From the NCBI RefSeq assembly GCF_020709055.1, contig NZ_JAJFCK010000016.1, positions 1-62,894 of the forward strand: a DNA stretch of 62,894 nucleotides, in the 5' to 3' direction. The notes beneath the pieces were generated by a model that saw nothing but the letters and a program-made list of their open reading frames with translations, made no database searches and had not been told where the DNA came from. A program made the position numbers and the translations under genes. Origin of the DNA: Ruminococcus callidus (GTDB taxonomy: Bacteria > Bacillota > Clostridia > Oscillospirales > Ruminococcaceae). Of the stretch, positions 16,167 through 26,050 are shown in pieces (within the stretch, counting starts at the first letter, position 1; the number at the start of each line of letters is the position of its first letter).

Positions 16167-18620
16167 ATGAAAGCTGACTCGAATCTGCCGGCGCTGTGGT
16201 GCGTTGGTGTGGCAGTTTGTGCGGCAGCCTATTCCTTTGACCAGCTGTTTTCCTATGTGAGTATGCAGCCGATCTCGCTGGGCTGCCGTGTTGTTGTCCC
16301 GTTCGGCAGGAGCAACACCAAGCGGGTGGGAATCGTGCTCTCCTGCGAACCGCAGACCGCCACGGACTTGCAGCTGAAAACAGTTCTGTCCGTGGTGGAC
16401 GAACACTCTCTGCTGTCGCCGGAGATGCTGGAACTGGTGTTCTGGCTCAAGGAGATGACGTTCTGCACTTACTATGATGCGGTGCGGACAATCCTGCCGG
16501 CGGGAATGCAGGTGCAGCTGGTGGAGACCGTTTCTCTGGCAAAAGCACTGCCGGAAGTCCCTCTGACAGAGGCGGAACAGCAGCAGCTGTTTTTTCTGAA
16601 AAATGCCAGAACCAAACGGGAGTTCCAGCGGATTCTCTCCGACATGGATGCAGAGGGGAAAAAAGTGCTGGAATCTCTGCTGAAAAAGGGCTTTCTGATA
16701 CGGCGGGAAACCGTCAGGGAAAAGACGCACGGACAGACGGGAATCCGGATGCTCCGGCTGGCGGAAGCTGCGGAGGAAGCTCCACGCATCACACAGACAC
16801 AGCAAAAACTGGTGAAGCTGCTGCAGGAGGTGGGGACGCTCTCGGAAAAGGAGGCATGCTACCTCAGCGGTGTGTCTGCCAGCGTGGCGAAAAAGCTGGT
16901 GCAGTCCGGTGTGGCGGAATCTTATGTGGTGAAGTCTAACACCGACTTGTACGCCGATCAGAAACAAACCGGAACACCGGAGGATGTGGTGCTTTCTCCG
17001 GCGCAGCAGGATGTGTATCGGTCAGTGGCGGATGCCCTTGGAAAGGGGATGCGTTGTTTTTTGCTGCATGGCGTCACCGGCAGCGGAAAGACCAGCGTAT
17101 TTATCCGCTTGATTCACACGGTACTTCAGCGTGGCGAACAGGTGATCCTTCTGGTGCCGGAAATTGCGCTCACACCGCAGATGGTGGAGCGCTTTTACCA
17201 GCTGTTTGGCGAGGTGGTCGCTGTGGTGCACAGCGAACTCTCTTTGGGACAGCGCAGCGACACTTGGCGCAGAATCGCCGCCGGAGAAGCACGCATCATT
17301 ATCGGGACTCGGAGCGCAGTTTTTGCGCCGGTGCAGAAGCTGGGACTTCTGGTGGTGGATGAAGAGGGGGAGCGTACCTATAAATCGGACAGCGCACCTC
17401 GATATCACGCCATTTCGGTGGCGAAAAAGCGCTGTCAGACCCATGGCTGTCCGCTGCTGCTGGCATCGGCAACGCCCTCTATTGAGAGCTACTATTACGC
17501 CAAGCGTGGCACGTATACGCTGCTGGAATTGAAGGAACGCTATAATCAGACACCGCTGCCCAAGGTGGAAGTGGTAGATATGCAGAAAGAGCGGGAGAAC
17601 GGCAACGATGGTGTGTTTTCCCGCACGCTGCAAGATGCCATGCTGGAAAACCTGGGCGCTGGAAAACAGACGCTGCTGCTTTTGAACCGCCGTGGCTACC
17701 ACACGATCATCAGCTGTGCGTCCTGTAATAAGCCGGTGTACTGTCCCAATTGCAGCATTCCCATGACCTACCATAAGGTGAACGACAGCCTGATGTGCCA
17801 CTATTGCGGACATGTGCAGGAGATGGTGAAAACCTGTGCGTTCTGCGGCAGTCCGCATCTGCGGAAAATGGGCTTCGGCACGCAGCGCCTGGAGGAGGAA
17901 CTCTCCGAGCTGGTGCCGCAGGCACGAATCCTGCGGATGGATGCGGATACCACCATGTCCCGCTATGCCTATGCGGAGCACTTTGCGGAGTTTCGGGCGG
18001 GCAAGTATGACATTATGCTGGGAACGCAGATGATCGGCAAGGGACTGGATTTCCCCAATGTGACACTGGTTGGCGTGCTCTCTGTGGACAAGGCGCTGTA
18101 CGCCGGCGATTTCCGCAGCTACGAGCGGACGTTTTCGCTGGTGACACAGGTGGTGGGCAGAGGCGGCCGTGGAAGTTCCGCCGGACGTGCGATCCTGCAA
18201 ACCAATATGCCGGATCATTACGTGCTGAAGCTGGCATCCAAGCAGGCGTATGAGGCGTTCTACGAACAGGAAATTGCCTTGCGGCGACAGCTGATTTTCC
18301 CGCCTGTCTGTGACATCTGCGTCATCGGTTTCACCGGTCTGCGTGAGCAGGAGGTGCAGCAGGCGGCGCAGAAAACCTCTCAGATTCTGCGGATACAGAT
18401 TCAGCGGCAGGGCTTTTCCTATCCCATCTGGGTGCTGGAACCGGTGCCGTGTGTCTATGGGAAGATCAACGGAAAGTACCGCTATCAGCTAGTCATCAAA
18501 TGTAAGAATACCAAGCCGTACCGGGATCTCATCCGTGCGGTTTTGAAAGAAGCCGGTTCCGACCGTGCCTGTGCAAAGGTACATCTTTTTGCGGACATGA
18601 ACGGCGATATCGGCGTATAA
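16167..18620 (+). CDS. priA: Primosomal protein N' (replication restart helicase PriA)
   Basis: 817 residues, normal for PriA. N-terminal DNA-binding domain, helicase core with Walker A GVTGSGKTS (about 298-306), four Cys pairs for two zincs (from 'CASCNKPVYCPNC' to 'CAFCGS', about 517-560), and a C-terminal domain. It reloads the replisome at stalled forks. Oddities: the Walker B box reads DEEG instead of the usual DEEH, and motif VI reads QVVGRGGRG where QVAGRAGRG is common. The rest of the core is intact, so activity is likely. The RBS is weak; translation is probably coupled to rpoZ, 5 bp upstream. Confidence 0.95.
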   Translation: MKADSNLPALWCVGVAVCAAAYSFDQLFSYVSMQPISLGCRVVVPFGRSNTKRVGIVLSCEPQTATDLQLKTVLSVVDEHSLLSPEMLELVFWLKEMTFCTYYDAVRTILPAGMQVQLVETVSLAKALPEVPLTEAEQQQLFFLKNARTKREFQRILSDMDAEGKKVLESLLKKGFLIRRETVREKTHGQTGIRMLRLAEAAEEAPRITQTQQKLVKLLQEVGTLSEKEACYLSGVSASVAKKLVQSGVAESYVVKSNTDLYADQKQTGTPEDVVLSPAQQDVYRSVADALGKGMRCFLLHGVTGSGKTSVFIRLIHTVLQRGEQVILLVPEIALTPQMVERFYQLFGEVVAVVHSELSLGQRSDTWRRIAAGEARIIIGTRSAVFAPVQKLGLLVVDEEGERTYKSDSAPRYHAISVAKKRCQTHGCPLLLASATPSIESYYYAKRGTYTLLELKERYNQTPLPKVEVVDMQKERENGNDGVFSRTLQDAMLENLGAGKQTLLLLNRRGYHTIISCASCNKPVYCPNCSIPMTYHKVNDSLMCHYCGHVQEMVKTCAFCGSPHLRKMGFGTQRLEEELSELVPQARILRMDADTTMSRYAYAEHFAEFRAGKYDIMLGTQMIGKGLDFPNVTLVGVLSVDKALYAGDFRSYERTFSLVTQVVGRGGRGSSAGRAILQTNMPDHYVLKLASKQAYEAFYEQEIALRRQLIFPPVCDICVIGFTGLREQEVQQAAQKTSQILRIQIQRQGFSYPIWVLEPVPCVYGKINGKYRYQLVIKCKNTKPYRDLIRAVLKEAGSDRACAKVHLFADMNGDIGV

Positions 18621-18636
18621 CGAGGAGGAATTTGGC

Positions 18637-19107
18637 ATGGCATTGCGAAGAATCGTCAAGGTGGGAGATCCGGTGCTGCGAACCGTCTGCCGTCCGGTGA
18701 CAATGTTCGATCAGAATTTGCATACACTGCTGGATGATATGCACGAAACACTGGATAAGGCGGAGGGCGTTGGACTGGCTGCACCGCAGGTGGGCTGCTG
18801 CCGCCGCTTTTTTATCATGCATCTGGGCAATATGCGAATCGAAGCGATCAATCCGGAAATCATTAAGAAGAGCGGGAAACAGCGTGTGCTGGAGGGCTGC
18901 CTTTCCGTTCCCAACCAGTGGGGCTATGTGACACGGCCGAATAAGTGCAAGCTGCGGGCGCAGGATCGCAACGGCAACTGGTACGAGATGACACTGACGG
19001 CGCTGGGCGCACAGTGCACCTGTCATGAATACGCACATCTGGACGGACAGCTGTTCACCGATGTGGTAGAAGAATTTGTAGATCCGGAGGATTTGGAAGA
19101 AGCATGA
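18637..19107 (+). CDS. def: Peptide deformylase
   Basis: 156 residues. Removes formyl from nascent N-terminal Met. The three motifs are present: GVGLAAPQVG, EGCLSVP (metal Cys) and HEYAHLDG (metal His pair and catalytic Glu). The last motif more often reads HExDHLxG. RBS GAGGAGG. Overlaps fmt by 4 bp; the two enzymes act at opposite ends of the formyl-Met cycle. Confidence 0.96.
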   Translation: MALRRIVKVGDPVLRTVCRPVTMFDQNLHTLLDDMHETLDKAEGVGLAAPQVGCCRRFFIMHLGNMRIEAINPEIIKKSGKQRVLEGCLSVPNQWGYVTRPNKCKLRAQDRNGNWYEMTLTALGAQCTCHEYAHLDGQLFTDVVEEFVDPEDLEEA

Positions 19108-20030
19108 GAATTGTCTATATGGGAACGCCGGAAATTGCGGTGCCGAGTCTGCGCTTTCTGGCGGAGAGCGAGCATGAGGTTCTGAGCGTTTTTACACAGC
19201 CCGACCGTCCCAAGGGACGCGGACACCACACCATTCCCACTGCCGTGAAAGCTGCTGCGCTGGAGTATGATATTCCGGTATACCAGCCGCTGTCGTTCCG
19301 GAAAGGGGAGGACGCCGAGGCAGCAATGGAAACACTGCGCCAGCTTGCGCCGGATCTGATCGTTGTTCTGGCATATGGACAGATCCTGCCCAAGGCAGTT
19401 CTGGAACTGCCAAAATACGGCTGTATCAATCTGCACGCCTCTCTGCTGCCGGTCTACCGTGGTGCTGCGCCGATTCAGTGGGCTGTGATGGACGGTCAGA
19501 CCAAGACCGGCGTAACCGCACAGCAGATGGCGGAATCGCTGGATACCGGCGATATTCTCGTGGCAAAGGAAACTGTCATCGGACCGGAGGAAACAGCGGA
19601 GGAACTGTATGACCGGCTGGCGGAGCTTGCCGTGGAAACGCTGGCGGAAACGCTGAAACAGCTGGAAGCGGGCACCCTGCAGCGGACACCGCAGGACGAC
19701 AGCAAATCCTGCTATGCCTCCCGCATTACCAAGGAGATGTCGGCGCTGGACTTTTCCCAGCCGGCGCAGAAGCTGCACGACCTGATTCGTGGTATCACCG
19801 GTTTTACCCTGCTGGAGGGCAAACGCCTGAAGGTATACGGCTCTCGTGTGGAAGCCAATGTCGCCGGAGCGCCGGGGACAATTGCCGATCCGGAGTGCTT
19901 TCTGGTTGCCTGCGGTGACGGAAACGGACTGCGTCTGACGGAGATTCAGCCAGAGGGCAAGCGCCGGATGCAGACGGCAGATTTTCTCCGCGGAAAGAAA
20001 CTGACGAAGGGAACGAAGCTCGGCGCGTGA
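19104..20030 (+). CDS. fmt: Methionyl-tRNA formyltransferase
   Basis: 308 residues. Transfers formyl from 10-formyl-THF to initiator Met-tRNA. It starts 'MRIVYMGTPEIAVPSL' and contains 'INLHASLLPVYRGAAPI' with the catalytic Asn/His pair, plus a C-terminal OB-like domain. Translationally coupled to def. Confidence 0.97.
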   Translation: MRIVYMGTPEIAVPSLRFLAESEHEVLSVFTQPDRPKGRGHHTIPTAVKAAALEYDIPVYQPLSFRKGEDAEAAMETLRQLAPDLIVVLAYGQILPKAVLELPKYGCINLHASLLPVYRGAAPIQWAVMDGQTKTGVTAQQMAESLDTGDILVAKETVIGPEETAEELYDRLAELAVETLAETLKQLEAGTLQRTPQDDSKSCYASRITKEMSALDFSQPAQKLHDLIRGITGFTLLEGKRLKVYGSRVEANVAGAPGTIADPECFLVACGDGNGLRLTEIQPEGKRRMQTADFLRGKKLTKGTKLGA

Positions 20031-20053
20031 CCGGGAGAAAGTGAGACGATCCC

Positions 20054-20731
20054 ATGTATGCATTGTTGATTTTAGGATTAATTATCAGCTTAGCAGCCTC
20101 CTGGAATGTCAACGCCACATTTCGGCGGTATGAGAAAGATTCCAACAGCCGTGGTTTGACTGCTGCGCAGGTGGCACGGCAGATTCTGGATGAAAACGGA
20201 CTGTATCAGATTCGTGTGGAGCGGATCTCAGGCAAACTGACCGATCACTATGACCCCTCCGGCAACGTCATCCGTCTTTCGGATTCGGTGCACGATTCCA
20301 CTTCTGTGGCAGCCATCGGCGTTGCCGCCCATGAGTGCGGACATGCCGTACAGCATGAGGTGGGCTACTTCCCCATGAAGATTCGCAGTGCTGTCATTCC
20401 GGTGACACAGATCGGCTCGAAGTTCTGGTATATCATTTTTCTGATCGGTCTGGTCTTCGGCAATTCTCAGGCGGGACAGATCATGCAGATGATCGGCATT
20501 CTGCTGTTCAGTGCCATTGTCTTTTTCCAGCTGATTACCCTGCCGGTGGAATTTGACGCAAGCCATCGTGCCATGAAAACGCTGGAATCCCGGTATATTC
20601 TGGCGGGCGAGGAACTGACCAAGGCCCGGAAAGTACTGACCGCCGCAGCGCTGACCTACGTGGCAGCACTGCTCAATGCGATTTTGCAGCTGCTTCGTCT
20701 GCTGAATATCGCACGGGGCAATCGCCGATGA
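20054..20731 (+). CDS. Membrane zinc metallopeptidase, YugP family
   Basis: 225 residues. Predicted membrane segments at about 1-18, two near 115-160 and one close to the C-terminus. The zinc motif HECGH lies in 'AAHECGHAVQHE' (about 94-105). It belongs to the neutral zinc metallopeptidase family PF04298 (B. subtilis YugP); the substrate is unknown. Its position between fmt and rsmB is a common arrangement in Clostridia. Overlaps rsmB by 4 bp. Confidence 0.9.
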   Translation: MYALLILGLIISLAASWNVNATFRRYEKDSNSRGLTAAQVARQILDENGLYQIRVERISGKLTDHYDPSGNVIRLSDSVHDSTSVAAIGVAAHECGHAVQHEVGYFPMKIRSAVIPVTQIGSKFWYIIFLIGLVFGNSQAGQIMQMIGILLFSAIVFFQLITLPVEFDASHRAMKTLESRYILAGEELTKARKVLTAAALTYVAALLNAILQLLRLLNIARGNRR

Positions 20732-22026
20732 GTGCGAGAAAGCTGGCGGTTCAGCTGTTAGACCGCACGGAACAGGAAAAGAGCTATTCCAATCTGCTGC
20801 TGGATCATGCGCTGGCGCAGTCCACGCTGGAAGAGCGGGATAAGCGCCTGTGCGCCTCCCTCTATTACGGTGTCATTGAACGGCGCATCACTTTGGATGC
20901 AGTGCTGTCGCACTATTGCAAACAGCCCCTCCGCAAGCTGGACGGAACGGTGCGGAATATTTTGCGGCTGGGGATTTACCAGCTGCTGTACTGCGACCAG
21001 ATTCCGGCACGTGCTGCGGTGGATGCGTCGGTGAAGCTGACACGTTCCTGCCGAAAGGCGAGTGCATCGGGTTTTGTAAATGCCGTGCTGCGCAGCTTTC
21101 TGCGGGATGACTGCCGGATTCCCCTGCCGAAGCAGCCGGAAAAGGCGATGGCGGTGGAATACGCCGTGCCGGAGTGGCTGCTGAAAAAGCTGCTGGACGC
21201 CTATGGCAGGGAGCGGACACAGGCATTTTTGGCGGATGCGCTTCAGCCGGCTCCCCGATACATCCGGCGCAATCCGGGAAAATGTACGCAGGAGGAACTG
21301 GAGCAGGCGCTGGGCGAGCGCATCATGCCGGTAGCGCAAGTGCCGGATGCCTACCAGCTGCACGCCGGCGATATCCGGCATCTGCCGGAATTTCAGCAGG
21401 GCTGGTTCTATGTGCAGGATCTCGCCTCGCAGATCTGTTCCCTTGCCATTGGCGCAAAAGCCGGCGAAACGGTGCTGGATCTCTGCGCTGCTCCCGGCGG
21501 AAAGACTTGCACCATGGCACTGCAAATGCAGGGCAGCGGAAAGGTGCTCGCCTTTGATCTGGCGCAGTCCCGTGTGGGGCTGATTGCGGAAAATGTCCGC
21601 CGGCTGGGGCTGACCAACGTCACCGCAATGCAGGGGGATGCCGCTGTGTACCAGCCGGAACTTGCCGGCGCAGACCGTGTGCTGTGCGATGTGCCGTGTT
21701 CCGGACTGGGCGTTCTGCGCCGGAAGCCGGAGGTCAAGGAAAAACAGCCGGAGGAACTGGCACAGCTGCCGCCGGTTCAGCTGGCGATTCTGGAAAATGC
21801 CGCACGCTATGTAAAACAGGGCGGTGTGCTGCAATATTCCACCTGTACAATTTTGCCGGAGGAGAATCAGAAGGTCGTGGCGCAGTTTCTGGCGCATCAT
21901 CCGGATTTCCGGCTTTGTCCGGTTCTGCCGGAGTGGGGCGGCGTATTTGCCGAACCTATGCTGACGCTGCTGCCGGAGATCTGCGGCAGTGACGGTTTCT
22001 TTGTGGCGAAAATGCAGCGCAAGTGA
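20728..22026 (+). CDS. rsmB: 16S rRNA (cytosine(967)-C(5))-methyltransferase
   Basis: 432 residues. An N-terminal NusB-like RNA-binding domain (about 1-130) and a SAM-dependent Rossmann domain (about 230-430). Motif I reads DLCAAPGGKT; the Cys motifs DVPCSGLGVL and QYSTCTILPEEN are both present, the latter carrying the catalytic Cys. Methylates C967 of 16S rRNA. Confidence 0.94.
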   Translation: MSARKLAVQLLDRTEQEKSYSNLLLDHALAQSTLEERDKRLCASLYYGVIERRITLDAVLSHYCKQPLRKLDGTVRNILRLGIYQLLYCDQIPARAAVDASVKLTRSCRKASASGFVNAVLRSFLRDDCRIPLPKQPEKAMAVEYAVPEWLLKKLLDAYGRERTQAFLADALQPAPRYIRRNPGKCTQEELEQALGERIMPVAQVPDAYQLHAGDIRHLPEFQQGWFYVQDLASQICSLAIGAKAGETVLDLCAAPGGKTCTMALQMQGSGKVLAFDLAQSRVGLIAENVRRLGLTNVTAMQGDAAVYQPELAGADRVLCDVPCSGLGVLRRKPEVKEKQPEELAQLPPVQLAILENAARYVKQGGVLQYSTCTILPEENQKVVAQFLAHHPDFRLCPVLPEWGGVFAEPMLTLLPEICGSDGFFVAKMQRK

Positions 22027-22085
22027 GCGCATGCAGAATGGAGGAAAGCAGACGTTCTGTCTGCTGCTTGTGATGGAGGATGAAG

Positions 22086-23147
22086 ATGGAACAAATCGAT
22101 ATCTTGTCCCTCTCGCCGGAGGCGCTGCGGGCGTATCTGGAAGCATGGGGAGAGCCGAAATTTCGTGCAAAACAAATATTTGGCTGGCTCCATCAGAAGC
22201 AGGTGACAGAATTTTCCCAGATGACTTCGCTATCTCTCCAATTGCGGGAGAAGCTGGAGCAAAATTTTTGTATAAATAGACTAAATATTGAAAGAAGGCT
22301 TGCATCTTCTATCGATGATACGGTAAAATATCTGTATCGGCTGCCGGACGGCAATTTCGTGGAGACGGTTCTCATGGACTATCACCACGGAAAAAGCCTG
22401 TGCATCTCCACACAGGTGGGCTGCCGGATGGGCTGTCAGTTCTGCGCCTCCACCATTGCAGGATACGTGCGGAATCTGACACCGGCGGAGATGCTGCTGC
22501 AAATCTACGAGACACAGCGGGATGCCGGCTGCCGGATCGACAGCCTTGTGCTCATGGGAATCGGGGAGCCGCTGGACAACTTTGAGAATGTGGTCGCCTT
22601 TTTCCGGCTGCTCTCGCATCCCGATGGCTTCGGTATGAGTCTGCGGCATGTGGCAGTTTCTACGTGCGGACTTGTGCCGCGGATTCGGGAACTGGCGGAC
22701 ATGCGGCTTGGCGTGACGCTCTCCGTTTCTCTGCACAGTCCGGATGCCAGACGGCGCAGCGAGATCATGCCGGTCAACCGGAAGTATCCGCTGCCGGAAC
22801 TGTTGGAGGCGTGCCGGTATTATTTTCAGACAACAGGCCGCCGTGTGACCATGGAGTATGCGGTCATCGACGGCGTTAACGGGACAAAGGCGGATGCCAA
22901 AAAGCTGGCAGACTGTCTGCGTGGCATGCAGTGCCACGTGAATCTGATTCCCGTCAATCCCATTGCGGAACGAAGCTTTCGTGCGTTCCGGAAAAATGTA
23001 GAACAATTCGAACAGGAACTTCGCAGGCTCGGTGTCAATGCCACCATTCGGCGGACGCTGGGCAGCGATATCCAAGCGGCATGCGGTCAGCTGCGGCGGG
23101 ATGCCAGCCAGCAGATCGCCGATGCCTGTGGAGGTGGTAGTAATTGA
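22086..23147 (+). CDS. rlmN: Dual-specificity 23S rRNA/tRNA adenosine-C2 methyltransferase, radical SAM
   Basis: 353 residues. The radical-SAM motif is CRMGCQFC (about 112-119); the methyl-carrying Cys pair is expected at 'STCGL' (about 190) and near the C-terminus. Methylates A2503 of 23S rRNA and A37 of some tRNAs. Start 22086 is preferred to the ATG at 22080 because GGAGGA (22075-22080) is then correctly spaced. Bases about 22255-22330, within the N-terminal domain, are clearly more AT-rich than the flanks. Overlaps prpC by 4 bp (TTGA). Confidence 0.94.
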   Translation: MEQIDILSLSPEALRAYLEAWGEPKFRAKQIFGWLHQKQVTEFSQMTSLSLQLREKLEQNFCINRLNIERRLASSIDDTVKYLYRLPDGNFVETVLMDYHHGKSLCISTQVGCRMGCQFCASTIAGYVRNLTPAEMLLQIYETQRDAGCRIDSLVLMGIGEPLDNFENVVAFFRLLSHPDGFGMSLRHVAVSTCGLVPRIRELADMRLGVTLSVSLHSPDARRRSEIMPVNRKYPLPELLEACRYYFQTTGRRVTMEYAVIDGVNGTKADAKKLADCLRGMQCHVNLIPVNPIAERSFRAFRKNVEQFEQELRRLGVNATIRRTLGSDIQAACGQLRRDASQQIADACGGGSN

Positions 23148-23902
23148 CAAGTGCAACACAGACACACATTGGCTATGTGCGGGAGGAAAATCAGGACCGT
23201 GTGGGAAGCCGGCAGTTTGGCGAAAATCTGCTGCTGCTGGTTTGTGACGGCATGGGCGGAGAACGTTCCGGCAGTAAGGCGAGCAGTCTGGCTTCAGAAG
23301 TCTTTTTCGAAAACTTTGAGGAGGGCTATGAACCGGATATGGATCACTACAGTATGCGTTCGCTGCTGCTCTCTTCGATTTCCGCCGCAAATTCCGTGGT
23401 ATATACTTCGGCACGGATGGACTATCAGAATTTTGGCATGGGGACGACCTGCGTGGCAGCGTTCATCAGCCAGACCTATATCGCCATTGCCAATGTAGGC
23501 GACAGCCGTGCTTATTATTGGGCAGAGGATACCTTACAGCAGATCACCGTCGATCACACACGTGTGCAGGCGCTGCTGGAGCAGGGGGAAATTACAGAGG
23601 ATGAAATGGCAACGCATCCGCAGCGGCACATGCTGGTGAAGGCCGTCGGGGTAGAGCGAACTGTCTGCCCGGATTTTTTCCGCATAGACCGTGTTGACAG
23701 TCAGCCGTTTATCCTGCTGCTGTGCTCTGACGGGCTGTCTGGATTTTGCAGCGATGCTGAGATTCAGGAAGTGCTGGATCCGGAGAAACCGGCGGAGGAG
23801 ATCACGCAGCAGCTGGTGGATATGGCGCTGCAAAAAGGCGGACGGGACAATATCTCCGTTGCAGTTGCGGTGGCGGCTGCATCAGAATCAGTGGAGGAGT
23901 AA
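23144..23902 (+). CDS. prpC: PP2C-type serine/threonine phosphatase (PrpC/Stp)
   Basis: 252 residues with all main PP2C metal motifs: REENQDR, VCDGMGGE, GDSRAYY, CSDGLSG and GGRDNISV. It reverses phosphorylation by the adjacent PASTA kinase. The start codon is TTG at 23144, overlapping the rlmN stop, with GGAGGTGG upstream. Lies 6 bp before prkC. Confidence 0.94.
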   Translation: MTSATQTHIGYVREENQDRVGSRQFGENLLLLVCDGMGGERSGSKASSLASEVFFENFEEGYEPDMDHYSMRSLLLSSISAANSVVYTSARMDYQNFGMGTTCVAAFISQTYIAIANVGDSRAYYWAEDTLQQITVDHTRVQALLEQGEITEDEMATHPQRHMLVKAVGVERTVCPDFFRIDRVDSQPFILLLCSDGLSGFCSDAEIQEVLDPEKPAEEITQQLVDMALQKGGRDNISVAVAVAAASESVEE

Positions 23903-23908
23903 AAAGAG

Positions 23909-26047
23909 ATGGACAGAGATAGCTATATTGGAAAGAGATTGGACGGCCGCTATGAACTGACAGAACTCGTGGGCGAGGGCGGTATGGCGAATGTATATCG
24001 TGCCACCGATGTGCTGGATAATCGCATGGTGGCAGTCAAGATTCTCAAGACCGAGTACTCGGAGAGCGAGGAATTCCAGCGTCGGTTCCGCAATGAGTCC
24101 AAGGCAATTGCCATGATGTCGCATCCCAACATCGTGAAGATCTACGACATGGGCTTTTCGGATAAGATGCAGTACATCGTCATGGAGTTCATTGACGGTA
24201 TCACGCTGAAGGACTTCATTGACAGCGAGCACGTGCTCAACTGGAAAGACGCTGTGCATTTTGTCATTCAGATTCTGCGGGCACTCCAGCACGCACACAA
24301 TCGCGGCATTGTGCATCGGGACATCAAGCCCCAGAACATTATGCTTCTGACCGACGGCACCATCAAGGTCATGGACTTTGGCATTGCCAAGTTTGCACGG
24401 GAGGAGAGCCGCACCGCCACCGATCAGGCAATCGGCTCGGTGCACTACATCAGTCCGGAGCAGGCACGTGGCGATGTCACCGACGCCAAGAGCGACATCT
24501 ATTCCGTTGGTGTCATGTTCTACGAGATGCTGACCGGCAAAAAGCCTTTCGATACCAACAATCCGGTTTCCATTGCAGTCATGCACATGCAGAATGTGCC
24601 GGAGCGTCCCCGCAATATCAACCCCAACATCCCTTCCGGCTTGGAAGAGATCATCATGCACGCCATGGAGAAGGATGCCAACAAGCGGTATCAGTCTGCC
24701 ACGGACATGATTCGGGATATTGAGGCATTCAAGGCGAATAACCAGATCATCTTCGGCTATTATAATGCGCCGCAGGCACCCCAGCAGCAGCGCCAGTATT
24801 CCGGCGTGCCGGAGCAGACGGGCATGCAGCCTCGCCGCCGTGGAAATCCCACTTACAGCAACACCCAGCAGCCAGCCGGCGGAGAACCGGATTATGGCAT
24901 GGAGAGCAGCGTGGCGGAGCGGGAGCCGGAACAGAGCAAGTCGCTGGTCGTTCCGATTCTGACGGCGGTCACCATCGTGGTGGTAGTCGTCGCAGCCATT
25001 ATCATTTTCCTGCTGCTCAGTCAGGGGACTGGCTCGCAGAACGGCACTACCGACGAAGTCCCCAACGTCATTGGTCTGACCTACGACGATGCCGTACTCA
25101 ACTACCCCAACGTGGACTTTGAGATCGCAGAGCAGGAGTACACGGACAAGTACGAGGAGAATATCATTTATAAGCAGAATGTCAAGGGCGGCGAATTTGT
25201 CAAGAAAAACAGCGACGGCAAGATCGAACTGGCAGTTGCTGTGAGTCTGGGCATTCAGAAAGTCAAGGTTCCCGATCTGACCAACTACACGGCAGATGAG
25301 GCGGAGGAAGCTCTGAAATCCCGTGGCCTGACGGCAGAGCTGAAAAAGGTGGAGAGTACTTCGGAGGAAAACATCGAGGCGAACCACGTCATCCGGACGG
25401 ATCCGGAAATCGATACCGAAGTGCCGGTCGGTTCCAGCGTGACGGTTTATGTCAGCATGGGTATTGCGGTCGAAGAGGCAGATGTTCCGAATCTGGTGGG
25501 CATGTCCCTGGAAGCGGCAACAAAGGAGTGCAAGCACCGCAACCTCAAGATTGAAACTGAGGAAAAGGCGTCGGATAAGGAGAAGGATCAGGTCATTGAG
25601 CAGGATCCGGAGCCGGGCAAGATCGTAGCAGCCGGTTCAACGATCAAGCTGACCATCAGCAACGGCGAGGAGCCGGAGGGCGAGGTCAACTATGGTCTGG
25701 TGAACCTGCCGGCTGGCATGTCCGGTATGTACACCCTGAGTTTTACTACCGATGAGGAAGGCGTAATTGCATCCCGCCAGTTTGTGGCGGAGAGCCTGAC
25801 TGACGCATCGGTTTCTGTCAAGGTAAGCGGTAAGGGCAAGCGAACTGTTAAGGTTTCTGTTACCGGCGCACAGAGCGGTAAGACTGCCGTTGTCGGCACC
25901 TATACGTTCGACTTTGCCAACAAGACATTCACTGCTTCCAGCGAGAATATCGAGGGCGCTTTTGATGAGGTCATGGTGAAAACCACGCTGGCAACCACAC
26001 AGGAGCCTGCTGAAACGCAGGTGACAACTGCAGCTGCTGAGGGGTAA
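23909..26047 (+). CDS. prkC: PASTA-domain serine/threonine protein kinase (PrkC/Stk)
   Basis: 712 residues. Cytosolic Hanks-type kinase (about 10-270) with Gly loop GEGGMANVY, catalytic [11 protein letters not shown] (MDFGIAKF) and SPEQARG. A Gln/Pro/Arg-rich juxtamembrane region precedes one membrane helix (about 345-370). Outside are three PASTA domains (about 383-450, 453-522, 524-592), then an extra beta-rich domain (about 600-690) not present in B. subtilis PrkC, and a Thr-rich end. It senses muropeptides or lipid II and controls wall growth, and in Bacillus spore germination. RBS GGAGGAG. Confidence 0.95.
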   Translation: MDRDSYIGKRLDGRYELTELVGEGGMANVYRATDVLDNRMVAVKILKTEYSESEEFQRRFRNESKAIAMMSHPNIVKIYDMGFSDKMQYIVMEFIDGITLKDFIDSEHVLNWKDAVHFVIQILRALQHAHNRGIVHRDIKPQNIMLLTDGTIKVMDFGIAKFAREESRTATDQAIGSVHYISPEQARGDVTDAKSDIYSVGVMFYEMLTGKKPFDTNNPVSIAVMHMQNVPERPRNINPNIPSGLEEIIMHAMEKDANKRYQSATDMIRDIEAFKANNQIIFGYYNAPQAPQQQRQYSGVPEQTGMQPRRRGNPTYSNTQQPAGGEPDYGMESSVAEREPEQSKSLVVPILTAVTIVVVVVAAIIIFLLLSQGTGSQNGTTDEVPNVIGLTYDDAVLNYPNVDFEIAEQEYTDKYEENIIYKQNVKGGEFVKKNSDGKIELAVAVSLGIQKVKVPDLTNYTADEAEEALKSRGLTAELKKVESTSEENIEANHVIRTDPEIDTEVPVGSSVTVYVSMGIAVEEADVPNLVGMSLEAATKECKHRNLKIETEEKASDKEKDQVIEQDPEPGKIVAAGSTIKLTISNGEEPEGEVNYGLVNLPAGMSGMYTLSFTTDEEGVIASRQFVAESLTDASVSVKVSGKGKRTVKVSVTGAQSGKTAVVGTYTFDFANKTFTASSENIEGAFDEVMVKTTLATTQEPAETQVTTAAAEG

Positions 26048-26050
26048 GGT

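Noticed and set aside
22255..22330. AT-rich patch inside rlmN as a possible insertion.
   Set aside because: The protein aligns through this part with family-like length and no interruption; local composition alone is not enough.
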